A DNA stretch of 64,000 nucleotides from Dactylorhiza incarnata (taxonomy: Eukaryota; Streptophyta; Magnoliopsida; Asparagales; Orchidaceae): positions 496,001 to 560,000 of the forward strand of contig JAWHQI010000065.1 in NCBI GenBank assembly GCA_033032865.1, given 5' to 3'. The stretch's first letter is position 1. Each line of letters opens with the position of its first letter. This document shows positions 31,567 to 44,000 of this stretch, piece after piece. The notes beneath the pieces are model-generated. The model saw only the letters and a list, made by a program, of their open reading frames with translations. It had not been told where the DNA came from and searched no databases. The position numbers were made by a program, and so were the translations under genes.

Positions 31567-32815
31567 GCCACCGAGATGTCCTCCTCACTTCAGGCTCTCA
31601 CTAGCTGGGTGGGTCGAATGATCCTCGGATGAGTAAATTCAACGCCGAGATGTCCTCCTCACTTCAGGCTCTCACTAGCTGGGTGGGTCAAATAATCCTC
31701 GGAAGGAAGAGCTTGCCATCGAGATGTCCTCCTCAATCCAGGCTCATACTAGCTGGGTGGGTCGAATGATCCTCGGATGGGTAAGTTCAACGCCGAGATG
31801 TCCTCCTCACTCTAAGCTCTCACTAGCTGGGTGGGTCGAATGATCCTCGGAAGGAAGAGCTTGCCATCGAGATGTCCTCCTCACTCCAGGCTCTCACTAG
31901 CTGGGTGGGTCGAATGATCCTCTGATGAGTAAGTTCAACGTCGAGATGTCCTCCTCACTCCAGGCTCACACTAGCTGGGTGGGTCGAATGATCCTCGGAT
32001 GGGTAAGTTCAACGCCGAGATGTCCTCCTCACTCCAGGCTTTCACTAGCTGGGTGGATCGAATGATCCTCGGAAGGAAGAGCTTGTCATCGAGATGTCCT
32101 CCTCACTCCAGGCTCTCACTAGCTGGGTGGGTCGAATGATCCTCGGATGAGTAAGTTCAACGCCGAGATGTCCTCCTCACTCCAGGCTCTCACTAGCTGG
32201 GTGAGTCGAATGATCCTCAGATGGGTAAGTTCAACGCCGAGATGTCCTCCTCACTCCAGGCTCTCACTAGCTGGGTGGGTCGAATGATCCTCGGAAGGAA
32301 GAGCTTGCCATCGAGATGTCCTCCTCACTCCAGGCTCTCACTAGCTGGGTGGGTCGAATGATCCTCGGATGAGTAAGTTCAACGCCGAGATGTCCTCCTC
32401 ACTCCAGGCTCTCACTAGCTGGGTGGGTCGAATGATCCTTGGATGAGTAAGTTCAACGCCGAGATGTCCTCCTCACTCCAGGCTCTCACTAGCTGGGTGG
32501 GTCGAATGATCCTCGGAAGGAAGAGCTTGCCATCGAGATGTCCTCCTCACTCCAGGCTCTCACTAGCTGGGTGGGTCGAATGATCCTCGGATGGGTAAGT
32601 TCAACGCCGAGATGTCCTCCTCACTCCAGGCTCTCACTAGCTGGGTGGGTCGAATGATCCTCGGAAGGAAGAGCTTGCCATCGAGATGTCCTCCTCACTC
32701 CAGGCTCTCACTAGCTAGGTGGGTCGAATGATCCTCGGATGGTTAAGTTCAACGCCGAGATGTCCTCCTCACTCCAGGCTCTCACTAGCTGGGTGAGTCG
32801 AACGATCCTCGGGAG
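31567..32815. repeat. About 17 copies of a 74-bp tandem repeat
   Basis: Units read GAGATGTCCTCCTCACTCCA, then GGCTCTCACTAGCTGGGTGG, then GTCGAATGATCCTCGG. Two spacer types partly alternate: AAGGAAGAGCTTGCCATC and ATGGGTAAGTTCAACGCC, so parts of the array have a roughly 148-bp dimer period. It occupies the space where pol would be, before the 3' LTR. No coding potential is evident. Confidence 0.93.
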
Positions 32816-32899
32816 CGAGGTTCTGCCCCCCCTCGATGGATATTTGGGCTTGGACTTTTCTTTCCGAGGTTGTGCCAACCTCGCAAAGAGCGGGGATTG

Positions 32900-33973
32900 T
32901 GTACAACCCCCATATCCATCGAGTGAGGCCCAGCGTGGAGGGCCGCCGAGACACGTCGACTAGACCCAAGGGGTCTTAAGACCTTTGGGTATCGTCCGGC
33001 GAACCCCCGTAGCTCTCACCACAAGAAGAGTAAGAGGCGAGAGGGGGAGGGGCGGGTGCCCCCCCCTTCTCGCCCGCGCCCAAGTAGGGGCGAGATGGGA
33101 GGGGCGGGTGCCCCCCCTCTCGCCCGCGCCCACGTAGGGGCGAGAGGGGAGGGGCGGGTGCCCCCCCTCTCGCCCGCGCCCACGTAGGGGCGAGAGGGGA
33201 GGGGCGGGTGCCCCCCCTCTCGCCCGCGCCCACGTAGGGGCGAGAGGGGAGGGGCGGGTGCCCCCCCTCTCGCCCGCGCCCACGTAGGGGCGAGAGGGGA
33301 GGGGCGGGTGCCCCCCCTCTCGCCCTCGCCCAGCTAGGGGCGAGAGGGGAGGGGCGGGTGCCCCCCCTCTCGCCTTCGCCCAGCTAGGGGCGAGTGGAGG
33401 AGGGGCGGCGACCCCCTCTCTCGCCCTCTACCCTGGTAAGGGGGAAGATCCTTGGTCTCGCCCCACCCCAGCAAGGAGGCTCGCCGAGCTCCGCGAGGTA
33501 ACCCCTCTCGCCCAGTTCTTGAGGGGGGAGGGGGGGGGGGGGGTTGGTCTGCGTTTAGTATCCCAGAACAGCGGGATTTGGCTATTTGCAGTCCAGTTTT
33601 GGCTATTCGCAGTCCAGATCCGAGGGTATTTTGGTAATCTGGCAGATCGGTTTTTGGCTATTTGCAGCCCAACTTGGAAAACCTATAAATAGACCCTAAG
33701 GGGCACCAAAGGACGAGAGCTCTGGATTTCCAAATTTCGGACCTTCTCCTTCCCTTAAAGCTCTCCTTTGGTGCTTCTGGTTCAGCATTGGCTAGGGAGG
33801 GGAAGATCTCTCAGGTCTTCCGGGTGTGAGGTGGGACCTCCTCGCTGTAGCCTAGGGTCCGTTTCCAAGTCCAAGTGCTCTTGCCTAGAGAGTTGGCTCG
33901 AGAGAAGTAGGTGTGAGACCACCCCTTTTTTGGGACCCCGAACTCCACGGAGACCGAGTAGTCGGTTTCAACA
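32900..33973 (+). repeat. 3' LTR of the gag-protease Tat element
   Basis: 1074 bp, TG...CA ends, preceded by a purine-rich tract. It matches the 5' LTR in order and content, including the 50-bp array (about 33037-33416) and the TATA box (about 33685). Differences are concentrated in the G run near 33523-33542. Confidence 0.93.
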
Positions 33974-34017
33974 CCACTGTTTTTCCAGTCGCTGCAGCCG
34001 CGCCAAACAGGGCCTTA

Positions 34018-35003
34018 CAAATTCCGGGGTTTTGGCCGACATTTTGGAAAATTTCCGCCACAATGCCGGCAGCTCCTCGCTTTAATTTTTTTGATAAATC
34101 TCGAAATAATTTTGCTCTTATATTTATTCAATTTGGTCCGCGAAAAAAGGGAAAAAAAAATCCTGAAAGCCAAACTATCTCCGGCCGGACGTTCAAAAAG
34201 GTGCGAGTCGAACCGGACAAAGCCGGTCGGCGCTCACCAACGAAACCGCGTCAGCTGCCACGTGGCCTCAAAATCGGTATGGCCTGCGTCCATCAGCATA
34301 AAATAAAATAGTAGCGCTCTCAGTTTTCTCCATGAAACAAAAAAAAAATCCCCTTCGTAACGCCTGCCGCGCCGACTGCCTCCGAATCCGCCCTCTCTCA
34401 TTTCTCGCTCCTTCATACGATCGGATACCGGGAAACCTTTCATAGCACAGGTCTAGGGTTTCTCCGGCGCCGATCGTACTCCGCTCTCTTACTGTTTTCC
34501 GTTTTGATTTGCTTTTTTTTTTCGCGATTCTAGGGTTTGAGAATCGCGGAATCTGGCGGTTGTTTGGGTTGGGGGCGGCGAGAGTATCATTTGATATGTG
34601 GGTCATGTTTGTTTGTGTTGGCAAGCGCGGGTAATGGTATCCACAAACAGGAAAAGAGATCTTTTCCTTCGTATCTTCTTCGGGTGATATCTAGGGTTAG
34701 GTTTTGCTCTATTTCAGAAAATCTTTAGATTTTAGACGCTCTCGTTCCCCGTTCTTTAAGAAACGAAGTGTCTTTATGCCTTTGGTTAATTGGTCATTGA
34801 TCGTGCTGTTCAATTTCGCATAGATCCGTATATTATACGACAACTGATCGACAGAACCTGAGCGTCATCTCTTGTATTTCGTATTATTTAATTAGGTCTT
34901 AAGATATCTCTATCTGGAGTTGTTAGAACGTTTATTTGGGGAGATTTGCCGCTGGAAATCCTAACCTAATCCTGTAGGCATCCTCATCTATTTGTATTTC
35001 CGA
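34018..35003 (+). promoter_or_regulatory. Promoter and 5' leader of the poly(A) polymerase gene
   Basis: A perfect palindromic G-box GCCACGTGGC lies at 34257-34266, a classic bZIP/bHLH site. A TATA-like CATAAAATAAAATAG lies at about 34299-34313. Transcription probably starts shortly after. A TCCTGTAG acceptor ends at about 34977, just before the start codon at 35004, so the leader very likely carries an intron whose donor lies somewhere in 34450-34650. Short upstream ATGs exist. The nested Harbinger/Tat block ends at 34017, so the proximal promoter is only about 240 bp from transposon sequence. Confidence 0.6.
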
Positions 35004-38000
35004 ATGGGGAGTCCGGATGTTGGCAGTGCTGCGGCACACGCCCTTAAGCAGCAGTATGGCGTGACGAAGCCGATATCAACTGCTGGGCCGACGGAGGCAG
35101 ATCTTCTGAGAACGGCCGAATTAGAGAAAGTATTCTTCTTTCGCACATTTTCTGGTTTCTTTCTTTGGTGTATGCGTTTCCCTGTTCTTTCTTTAACATG
35201 GACTTCATTGAAGTTCTTGGCCGAGGCTGGGCTCTATGAGAGCAATGATGAAGCTGCAAGGAGAGAGGAGGTTCTAGGGCAGTTGGATCTGGTAACTTAT
35301 ATTCTATCCATGATCTTTCTTAGTATTATGGCATTTCTAATATTAAATTAACGAATATAAGCTGTTACGGTTTTGTATGGTTAGGGGTTTGCATCTATGT
35401 ATCATATCTTAGGGCCAGCATAATGAAAGAAGTTTCGTCAAATCTGTTTCTTCAATGATTTCTTGAACTTTTGGGGTTAGGGTAGTGATATCTGGCTTAC
35501 GATCTACTGATGAATTAAACATTATATCATAAATGATTTTTTTTCTTTGCTTTGTTTATTGATAATGTCTCCTATATATGCCATGATTTTATTCTCTTCC
35601 GTGATTAAAACTCTGAATTAATTCTTTGTTCTGAGTTGGTTATAATGGTATACTTTTTGATACTTCATGCAGATTGTAAAGAGTTGGGTGAAGCAATTAA
35701 CTAGTCAACGTGGATATACTGATCAAATGGTCGAGGAAGCAAATGCTGTCATATTTACATTTGGTTCTTACCGGTTAGGGGTAAGGAAATATTATAATAT
35801 GATTTTGCTGGGCCTGTACTGCTTCAATTCCTAAAGATATAATGCTGAGATTTCTTTTATTTTTATGAATATAATGCTGAGACTCAGCTTTGATCCCAAA
35901 AATACCACATGTTCCTTGAAGTTCAAAAAAACTTGTTCTCTCTGCTTACACCAATGTTATGTTTTTACTGCATTTTTGTGGTTGGTAAAGGAATGGCACG
36001 TATATCCTTTTATAAATAAATATCTATATCTATTATATATATATATTTATCAGTCCATTTAGTTTGGTTTCTTTGGCGAAAAAGCAATAGTTTCAAACAA
36101 GGGCTATAATTTTTATAAAAGAATAACTAACAATAGAAAATTTTACTTGAAACCCGACATTAGTAGGTATGTTTGCCAGGGTTTCATAAAAACCTTAGTA
36201 GTACTATTATATTTTCAAAAAAAAAATCTTTGCATAAGGTTAGTGTTTTGTCTTCTTGTTTCCAAAAACAGGTCATAGTATCCTACTTCATTAAACTAAA
36301 TATAAGGACTTTAGCAAGATAACTTCTATTGTAAACAATTTTTTTACAATGATAGGTTTGTTATGGATTGGGGACTATATGGGTTCTGTTGTTGTTGTTG
36401 TTGTTGTTGTATAGGTTTGTTATGATATTTTAGATTAGTACTGTAGTATTTATTTCTTATGTATTAGTTTTTGTAACAGGTTAACGGACCAGGAGCTGAT
36501 GTTGATACACTATGCATTGGCCCTTCATATGTTAATCGGGAGGTTAAATCCTCTGATTGAAATATTTGTGCTTCATCTTTTGTATTGAGCTGCAGTTAAC
36601 TGGTTGCATAACATCTACAGGAGGACTTTTTCATGATTTTGCATGATATTTTGTCTGAAAGGGGCGAGGTTACTGAACTCCAGCCTGTTCCAGATGCTCA
36701 TGTTCCTGTAATGAAGTTCAAGTTCAATGGGATATCTATTGATCTTCTGTATGCCAGTATATCCCTTCTTGTAGTTCCAGAAGTAAGTATTTGGGGATCT
36801 GTTTATGGCTTTTGACATTATTCCGCCCATGCTCCTTTTGGCTTAATGGATGGTAGTAGCTTTCTGCAACCTTTAGCTCACTGCATTGTGACCACGTTTA
36901 TTATTGATTTTTGCATGCACCTTGATATCTTGATCATTTTACATTCTTCTTCCTACTATTCTTGTTTTTAAGGAACTATGGCTACTTGATTCTTTTTTAT
37001 TCTTAGCCTTTTTTTGAAAGGTCATTATTTATGATGCTTTGAGCCTATTTTGAAATTATAGTTGTTAGAGAAGAGATATAAAAAGCCCATGTAAAGAGCC
37101 CATTTAGGGGCCCATTGTGTAGCCTTTTTATTCATTTTCTTGTTTAGTCCCACATCTTGAGATTGGAGTGTTTGTCTCCTTCTCTTCCTATATATTTGTA
37201 CTCATACATGTAATTAGTGTGTTGAAGAATATATACAAGGTTTATACCATTTCTCTACATGGTATCAGAGCTATCGGTCCAAATTTTGCGATCTCCCATT
37301 TTTGTGACCGCACCACCCTCGTTTCGAGCTCTCGCGGTCTCATTTTTTTGAGATCGCTTCCCCCCCTGCTGCCAGCTCTGCTTCTCCCAGCTCTCTCCTC
37401 TTTGGCTCTCTTATAGCCCTCTCCTCTCTGACACGTGGGACCCGCCTCTCTCAACCTCTATTTCTTCCAAGTGGTCTCGCTGCGAATGCTCGCTGCGATC
37501 CCTTCTTGCGGTCTCGCTGCGACTGATCGCCGCGAGCTCTCCAGCGGCCTCTCCCGCGATCTCCTGCCGCACCTTCTCTGTGCCTGCCTCCTCTAGACCG
37601 TGCGGTCTCTCCTTATCGCAACGATCTCTTCTTATCGCAGCAGTCTCTTCATCGCCGACCTAGCAGTGTTCTGCTCGCCTCTAGTCGCCGCACCTTTTCC
37701 GTGTGCCTGCAGCCTTCTCAAGCTCCTCCTACAGTTTCCAACCGCCGCACTCTCGAACTCCAGCTGCGGTCTCATCGGCCAATCCCTCTTTGATCACGCG
37801 ATCTCCCAATCGATCTCCTGCAGCGATCTCCCACATCAGCGATCTCTCTCTGACCGCTGCGGCCTCTCCTCTTGCAGATCCTTGCCGCTGCTCTTCTCAC
37901 TCATCGAGTGATCCCCTCTTCTCGCGTGACCGCCGTGTCTCACTGCTACTCTTCCTGCGCTCTGCTCCCTGCCCGCATCTATCCCAGCGATCGCCGCCCC

Positions 38001-41000
38001 GGACCGCAGCGGTCTCTCCTCCGGAGCAAGCTCTCCCGCGGCCTCCTCTGCTTCCAGCGAGGTTTCCAGTCCAGCGGGCTCTCGCCAGCGGTCTCCCAGC
38101 TCGCCAGTGGTCCCTGTTTTTTTTTCCCATGGCTTTGTCTCCTTCCCGGCCCCCGGCTTGGGTGTGTCGATTTCTGGTGGTGGCATCTCCTGCCTCCTTC
38201 ATAGCTCTTCCTGGATTCTGGATTCCGGGGCCAGCCACCACATTACTCCGCACGCACCTTCACAATACTTGGCCTCCGAACACCCTCCGTTCATTACTGT
38301 GGCAAATGGCGCTTCTACTCCTGTTGCTGGCTCTGCCGATCTCACTCTGTCACCCTCACTTACCCTTCGTTCGGTTCTTCATGTTCCGGGCTCCTCCTTC
38401 AATCTCTTATCCATTAGCCGTCTCACCCAAGATTTGGATTGTTGTGTCTCATTCACCTCTACTTCATGTATTGTGCAGGATCGACAGACGCGGCGCATCA
38501 TCTGCAAAGGGCATCTCTCGAACGGACTCTATCTCCTCGATACCTCTCCCACCGTTCTTCTCTCCTCTATCAGCACTGTTGAGTGGCACCGCCGTCTTGG
38601 TCACGCTCCTCTACACATCCTCCGCAAAGCCCTTCCCGACGTCTCTCTCCATGAGTTTACCTGTGAGTCGTGTATCTATGCCAAACATCATCGTTCTACC
38701 TTCACCCCCCATCCCACTCGAAGTGCTGCTCCCCTTGATTTGGTTCACTCTGATATTTGGGGTCCCTACAAAATCGCCAGTGTTTTTGGCTATCGTTACT
38801 TTGTGACCTTCGTTGATGACTATTCACAGGTGACATGGTTGTACCTCCTTCGTGACCGCTCTGAGTTGCCTGATGTTCTCCGATATCTAAAGACCGCTCC
38901 GGGACAAGGTCTTGTCTACAAACCTTCCAACTCACCATCTCTTCTTGCCTACTCAGATGCTGACTATGTCGGGTCTCCTGATGATAGGCGTTCCACGACC
39001 GGTTTTTGCACTTACTTTGGTGGACACCTCATAACTTGGCGGAGCAAGAAACAGTCTGTGGTTGCTCGCTCCTCGGCTGAGTCAGAATACAGGGCTATGG
39101 CTGCTGTTGTGTCAGAATTAACCTGGCTTGAGAGTCTTCTAGGTGACTTGGGTGTTAGACTTTCTTCTCCGGCAACTCTTCGGTGTGACAGTCAGGCTGC
39201 AATCCATATCGCCAATAATCCTGTTTTTCATGAACGAACAAAGCATATTGAGGTTGACTGTCATTTCATCAGGGAAAAGGTGCAATCAAAGAAGATAGAG
39301 TTGGAGCATGTTCCTGCTACTAGACAGACTGCTGACATCCTGACAAAAGCACTTCCTCGGCCACTATATCTCCAGTTCTTATCCAAGCTGGGTGCCTACG
39401 ATTTGTATGCTCCAGCTTGCGGGGGAGTGTTAGAGAAGAGATATAAAAAGCCCATGTAAAGAGCCCATTTAGGGGCCCATTGTGTAGCCTTTTTATTTAT
39501 TTTCTTGTTTAGTCCCACATCTTGAGATTGGAGTGTTTGTCTCCTTCTCTTCCTATATATTTGTACTCATACATGTAATTAGTGTGTTGAAGAATATATA
39601 CAAGGTTTATACCATTTCTCTACAATAGTCTTACATTTATGTGATTACGCTATTGTGAAATTCTGTTATCCCTTTTCCGTCTATTAAATTTGATATTAAT
39701 TTTAATTTTTTCTTGTGATATTCAATTTAGGGTTATTAAAGATGACTCCAAGCCTATTCCAATGGAAGAGCTCTTAAACATACTTTACCAATTGGATCCA
39801 TGATGAGATCCCGATACAAATCTTCTTTTAACTGGTGACTTCTAAAGTCGGATAAAATGTGTGTGTGTGTAATATAATATATATAATATAGGTATATACA
39901 TGAAATTTAACATTATAGAGAAATTTAATATTATTATTTCCTCTGAATTTACATTCCCCAGTAATGTTCAATCTAAGTTATCAAGGCGCGCCTGAGGCGC
40001 TGGGCGCACCTGCCCGTGCCTCTGCAAGGCAGAGGCGGGCGATGTGCCCCAGGCGCGCCTCAGGAGTGCCTATGCCCGCCTTACTAGCTCCTAGGTGCAC
40101 CAAAGGTGCGCCTGGGCCTTTCAAGGTGTTTTCTTCAACCTGTTTTTTTTGGAGGTGGGAAAAACCTGATCTCAGACGCACCCAAGGCACATCTAGGCGC
40201 ACTTGGGCATCCTCCAATTCACCAATTTTCAATGAATTGGGTGCCTAATTCACTGAAAATGAGCGAATTGGATGCCCAATTCACTGAAAATGAGCGAATT
40301 TGATGCCTAATTCATTGATTTTCAGTGAATTTGGGCACTCGATTCACTGATTGGCACTCAATTCATTTTTGCGCCTCACATGCCTCAGGCGCACGCCTGA
40401 GCCTTCCGCCTAGGCTCGAGGATCTCTTTGCGCCTTAGTGTGCCTTGCGCTTTTGATAACTTAGTGTTCAATAATATGTCATTATGAGGTTCATTTAGAG
40501 TTATCCACTAAATATTGTGAATTTTAGTAAGCTATTACTTTTTCATGGTTTAAAAACAACAGATAATTTGAAGGCATTGAATGGAACATATTTTGGATGG
40601 GTAACTCGACATATGTACTTTATAGTTTTAACATATTTTAGGATAAAAAAGAATAAGCATGAGAGAAAAAATCTAATTTATTATTATAATTATTTTATTT
40701 CAATTTTTATTTTTTATTTTTATGTCATGCGGAAATTTGAGATTCAGCTCAAAGATTGAATTAATTATTTTCCTGCTTTCAAGTTCTCTATTAAACAAAG
40801 CCTTTGGATTGATCCAATCTTTCATCCTAGCTTGCATTGAATTTGATCAACTTGTACTCAGATTAAAATGTGAATATATTTATATCTATTTAGTTCATAA
40901 ATAAATATATTTATATCTATTTAGTTCATATGCCCATACTATATTAAAAAGAAAAACTTGGGATGGACCGGATTGTCATTGTTCTGAAATGGGACTGTCA

Positions 41001-44000
41001 AATGAATTTGAGTTATTTGTTTTTTATTCTGCTTCCAGGATCTGAACCTGTCACCTCAAGTATAGTGGTCGTGCACATGGCCCCGAAGTGTGTCGTGTGG
41101 AAGCAATAACACTTGTGTAGCTAAAGTGACGGCCGGGTACAATCGATGTCGCACACTACACAAAATAGGAGCTCGTGCATGGCTGCTAGTACACAATCTT
41201 TTTAAACAAATGTGTAATACATGATTAACTAGTTTCACAAATTTGCATGAGCAATACATTGCAGACTTTAAACCAAATTCTCAACCCCAAGAGTAAGGAA
41301 TTAGAAAATTTTAGTTTAAATATATAAAGATGAAATTTCTCGTTTAAGGATGACTTAGACCCTAAGACCTAATCTTAGAAAAGTGATGGATATAATATTT
41401 GATAGTTTTTAATCATCATCACTATCAATAGTCTTATGCCAACTACTTGGTCTGTCTATATGATTCTCATTTTCCATTAATTCTAATCAATTGTTGCTTG
41501 ATATGTTGAAGCTAAACTACTCAAATAATTTGAACAACTTCCACCCATACTAATTTCACTCTACTCCTATCTAATTATTAGGCACTAAATCTATTTACTT
41601 ATCTGAATTGTGCTTTTCTTAAACTTTGTTGTTCATAGTCAAACTCCATGAGTATACTTTATGTTATCTTATTTTTAATAGATGTCACTCCCGCATCTTT
41701 TTTAATATAATATTTTCTTAAATTTTGTTGCTTTCAATTTAGCATTCTCATTTTTCCACACTCAATTTGATATCAAAGACATTTTACCATTTGGCATTCA
41801 ATATAAAACATTGTTGTCCTATTAGAGATTCTATATCAAGTGTCAATGGTACCCTATCATCTATGTTGTTAAAGGCGTGCCTCAGCCTCAAGGCTCATCA
41901 GACTCAGAGGTTTGCGTCTTTTTGCGCTTTTGGAGCATAAAAGGCGCGCCTGAGTGAGATTTCTGTTGTGAACTTTTTTTTTCAAAATAAAGAAATAAAT
42001 AACGCACGAACTCAATAATTTTTATATTGTTTAGTGTTTGTGAAACATAATTGAGCAAAGAGACTTAGATATAATGCAATTGACCATATTGATTCTATTT
42101 TTTATGAGATATAAATAATAGTAATGAATGATTAATGAGTAGAATAGACGAAAAATCTAATTAAGAAGATGAACTGATGTTTGATGCTGATTATTTAAAA
42201 TGGATGTGGTTGCGCCTTGCACTTGTCAGGCGCACGCCTGCGCTTTGAGCCTTGCGTGCGCCTTGGTGCACCTTGAGCCTTTAATAACTAAGCCTATCAT
42301 ATAGTATTCTTGAAGCACTTCTCCATTTTAAACACATCTAAAAGTCTAAAGCATGCCATATCCTCGGCTTCATCTCATTCTTTTAAATAATTGTTCCAAA
42401 CTTGAAGACATCACATTTGAGTATCACTAACTATTATAATAAATTGATAAATAACAACCAGTCCAACTCAAATTACATAATATATCCAATCTTTGTGCAC
42501 TTGTTTGAAGCCTTATGTTCTATATTTTCACTTAACTGAGTAAATGTCTTGTCGAGTAAAACTATGTCATCTATGAACCTACTTTGATTGTATGTTATTT
42601 GGTCACTCCACAATCCTATTGTTCCATTTTACATATCTTTACCTGCATTTACATACCTTTGTCACATCTTCCATAGTGCTTTGTCATATTTTATAATGAT
42701 GTAAATTTAAAATGGCGTGCTGTGGAAAGTACATTAGGAGTTTGATAAGCAAAGATGCTCGTTTGGATTTTACTTCACTTAAAATTTAGGTGCTAGATGC
42801 TCGAGTTCTCTAACATTACTAATCTTTAAGACAGATGATAGATTCTTTGGATAAATGTGAACTGGATGGATGCAAATCCGGTGATTATAGACAACATAAA
42901 TGCTTCAACATTTATGATTTTTAAGCATTTCCTATGGATCCACTTTTCTTAAAATAGCTTGTTTATCAACACATCTGAACTTGTAATGCAATGATATTTT
43001 CTAATATTACTTGATGTGTTAATAACCATTTTATACTTTTAAAATACAAATTTTCATGTTATTGAAATAGGTTTAGTTCCTTGGCAATTTTTGTGCAACC
43101 ATTTGACTTTGGGATGCTTAAGCATTTATGTTATTCTCTTAAGTATTTTTGACCATGGATTGCAGTAGAAAATGCTTATGTTGTTTTTTGTTATTAACCA
43201 AAGCACTAATGAATTATGAATGAAACCCATCTTTTGATATTATTCTCTTTCTGTATTATTAAGTGAAATGGCTAATATTTTCGATGCTTTTATCACAACA
43301 TCGCTGCTGTTAAATATTTCTTTATGTCCTTTGATGGTGATTATAAATATATACTAAAATATATTGTTCGTTGCTAAAACTGCCTTCTCTAACTTCTGCA
43401 AGCTCATTAGATTATGATGAATGCTAAAAACTAATGTTTTCTTTTTGAACTTTCACTCCTGTATATTTCGAACCCCATTCTCCAAAAAATGATGATGCTC
43501 TTTTAGGTATGGTCAGTATAATGTTATAACTGCTTGTTTCCTTTTACCAGTTGTTGACTTATTTTGTATGATGATGTCTGTATGATGCCACTCATCGAAT
43601 TTTTAATTATCAATTTTGTTTTGTTGAAGGTGTTTGGTTGTGCTATCAAAGTTGGGACTTAAATACGTGTTTTGAGGCCAGTGCTATGTCATCTCACAGC
43701 ATGCAATTAATTGTATTAGAACTTTTCATCCAATCAAAAAACAAATGATTTTTGGTGCAAGAACCTTGCATCTATAAGTGCACACGCCACACGAATTCCC
43801 CAATGTTAGACTAAATGATCAACACACACTATCACGTGTAGAGTTTTTGGCCTCTAACCCGTGGACTTCTTTTAAATTTGTGATGTGAGAGTTGGTCCGT
43901 GGGCCTAGCATACTTAATATCGTATTAGAATTTATTTATCAATCCATAATTAAATGGTTGTAGCTTGAGGGGCTCTAGATCTAATATTACATGTACAGGG

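Larger units (their letters stand above)
28166..33973 (+). mobile_element. Non-autonomous Tat-lineage Gypsy element (gag and protease only)
   Basis: It is flanked by CCACT target duplications (28161-28165 and 33974-33978). LTRs are 28166-29232 and 32900-33973, both starting TGTACAAC and ending TTTCAACA. The primer site is again tRNA-Phe (29237-29254). The internal region holds frameshifted gag and protease, then a 74-bp tandem array; reverse transcriptase, RNase H and integrase are absent. Gag and protease closely resemble those of the full element at 1-9449, which could supply the missing enzymes. It inserted into the Harbinger element, so it is the younger of the two. A purine-rich tract (GCAAAGAGCGGGGATTG) precedes the 3' LTR. 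Confidence 0.92.
26152..34014 (+). mobile_element. PIF/Harbinger transposon, split by a nested LTR element
   Basis: The left end GGCTATGTTTAGCGGGG (26152) and the right end, complement GGCCCTGTTTGGCGCGG (34014), are imperfect inverted repeats. TTA target duplications flank them (26149-26151 and 34015-34017). TTA duplications and a DDE_4-type transposase define PIF/Harbinger. Without the insertion (28166-33978) the element is about 2.05 kb. The second Myb-like ORF of autonomous Harbingers was not found, so this copy may depend on others. Its right end lies about 240 bp upstream of the G-box of the poly(A) polymerase gene. Confidence 0.88.
37063..39624 (+). mobile_element. Young Ty1/Copia element with internal deletion in PAPS intron 5
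   Basis: The LTRs (37063-37259 and 39428-39624, 197 bp each) differ at one base that I can see. The target duplication is ATAGT (37058-37062 and 39625-39629). The primer site TGGTATCAGAGCT (37260-37272) matches initiator-Met tRNA, and GCGGGGGAG precedes the 3' LTR. The 2.56-kb unit lacks recognisable gag and the whole reverse transcriptase. It lies in the sense direction of PAPS, so its LTR promoter and polyadenylation signals could affect the host transcript. One LTR difference implies a recent insertion. Confidence 0.95.

Noticed and set aside
32960..33283. Gly/Ala/Arg/Pro-rich frames in the Tat LTR
   Set aside because: Product of the 50-bp LTR array with period not excluding open frames.
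37703..38806. 367-codon plus frame overlapping the Copia polyprotein
   Set aside because: Its 3' half is a shadow of the protease-integrase frame and the 5' half is Ser/Pro/Arg low-complexity with no gag motif.
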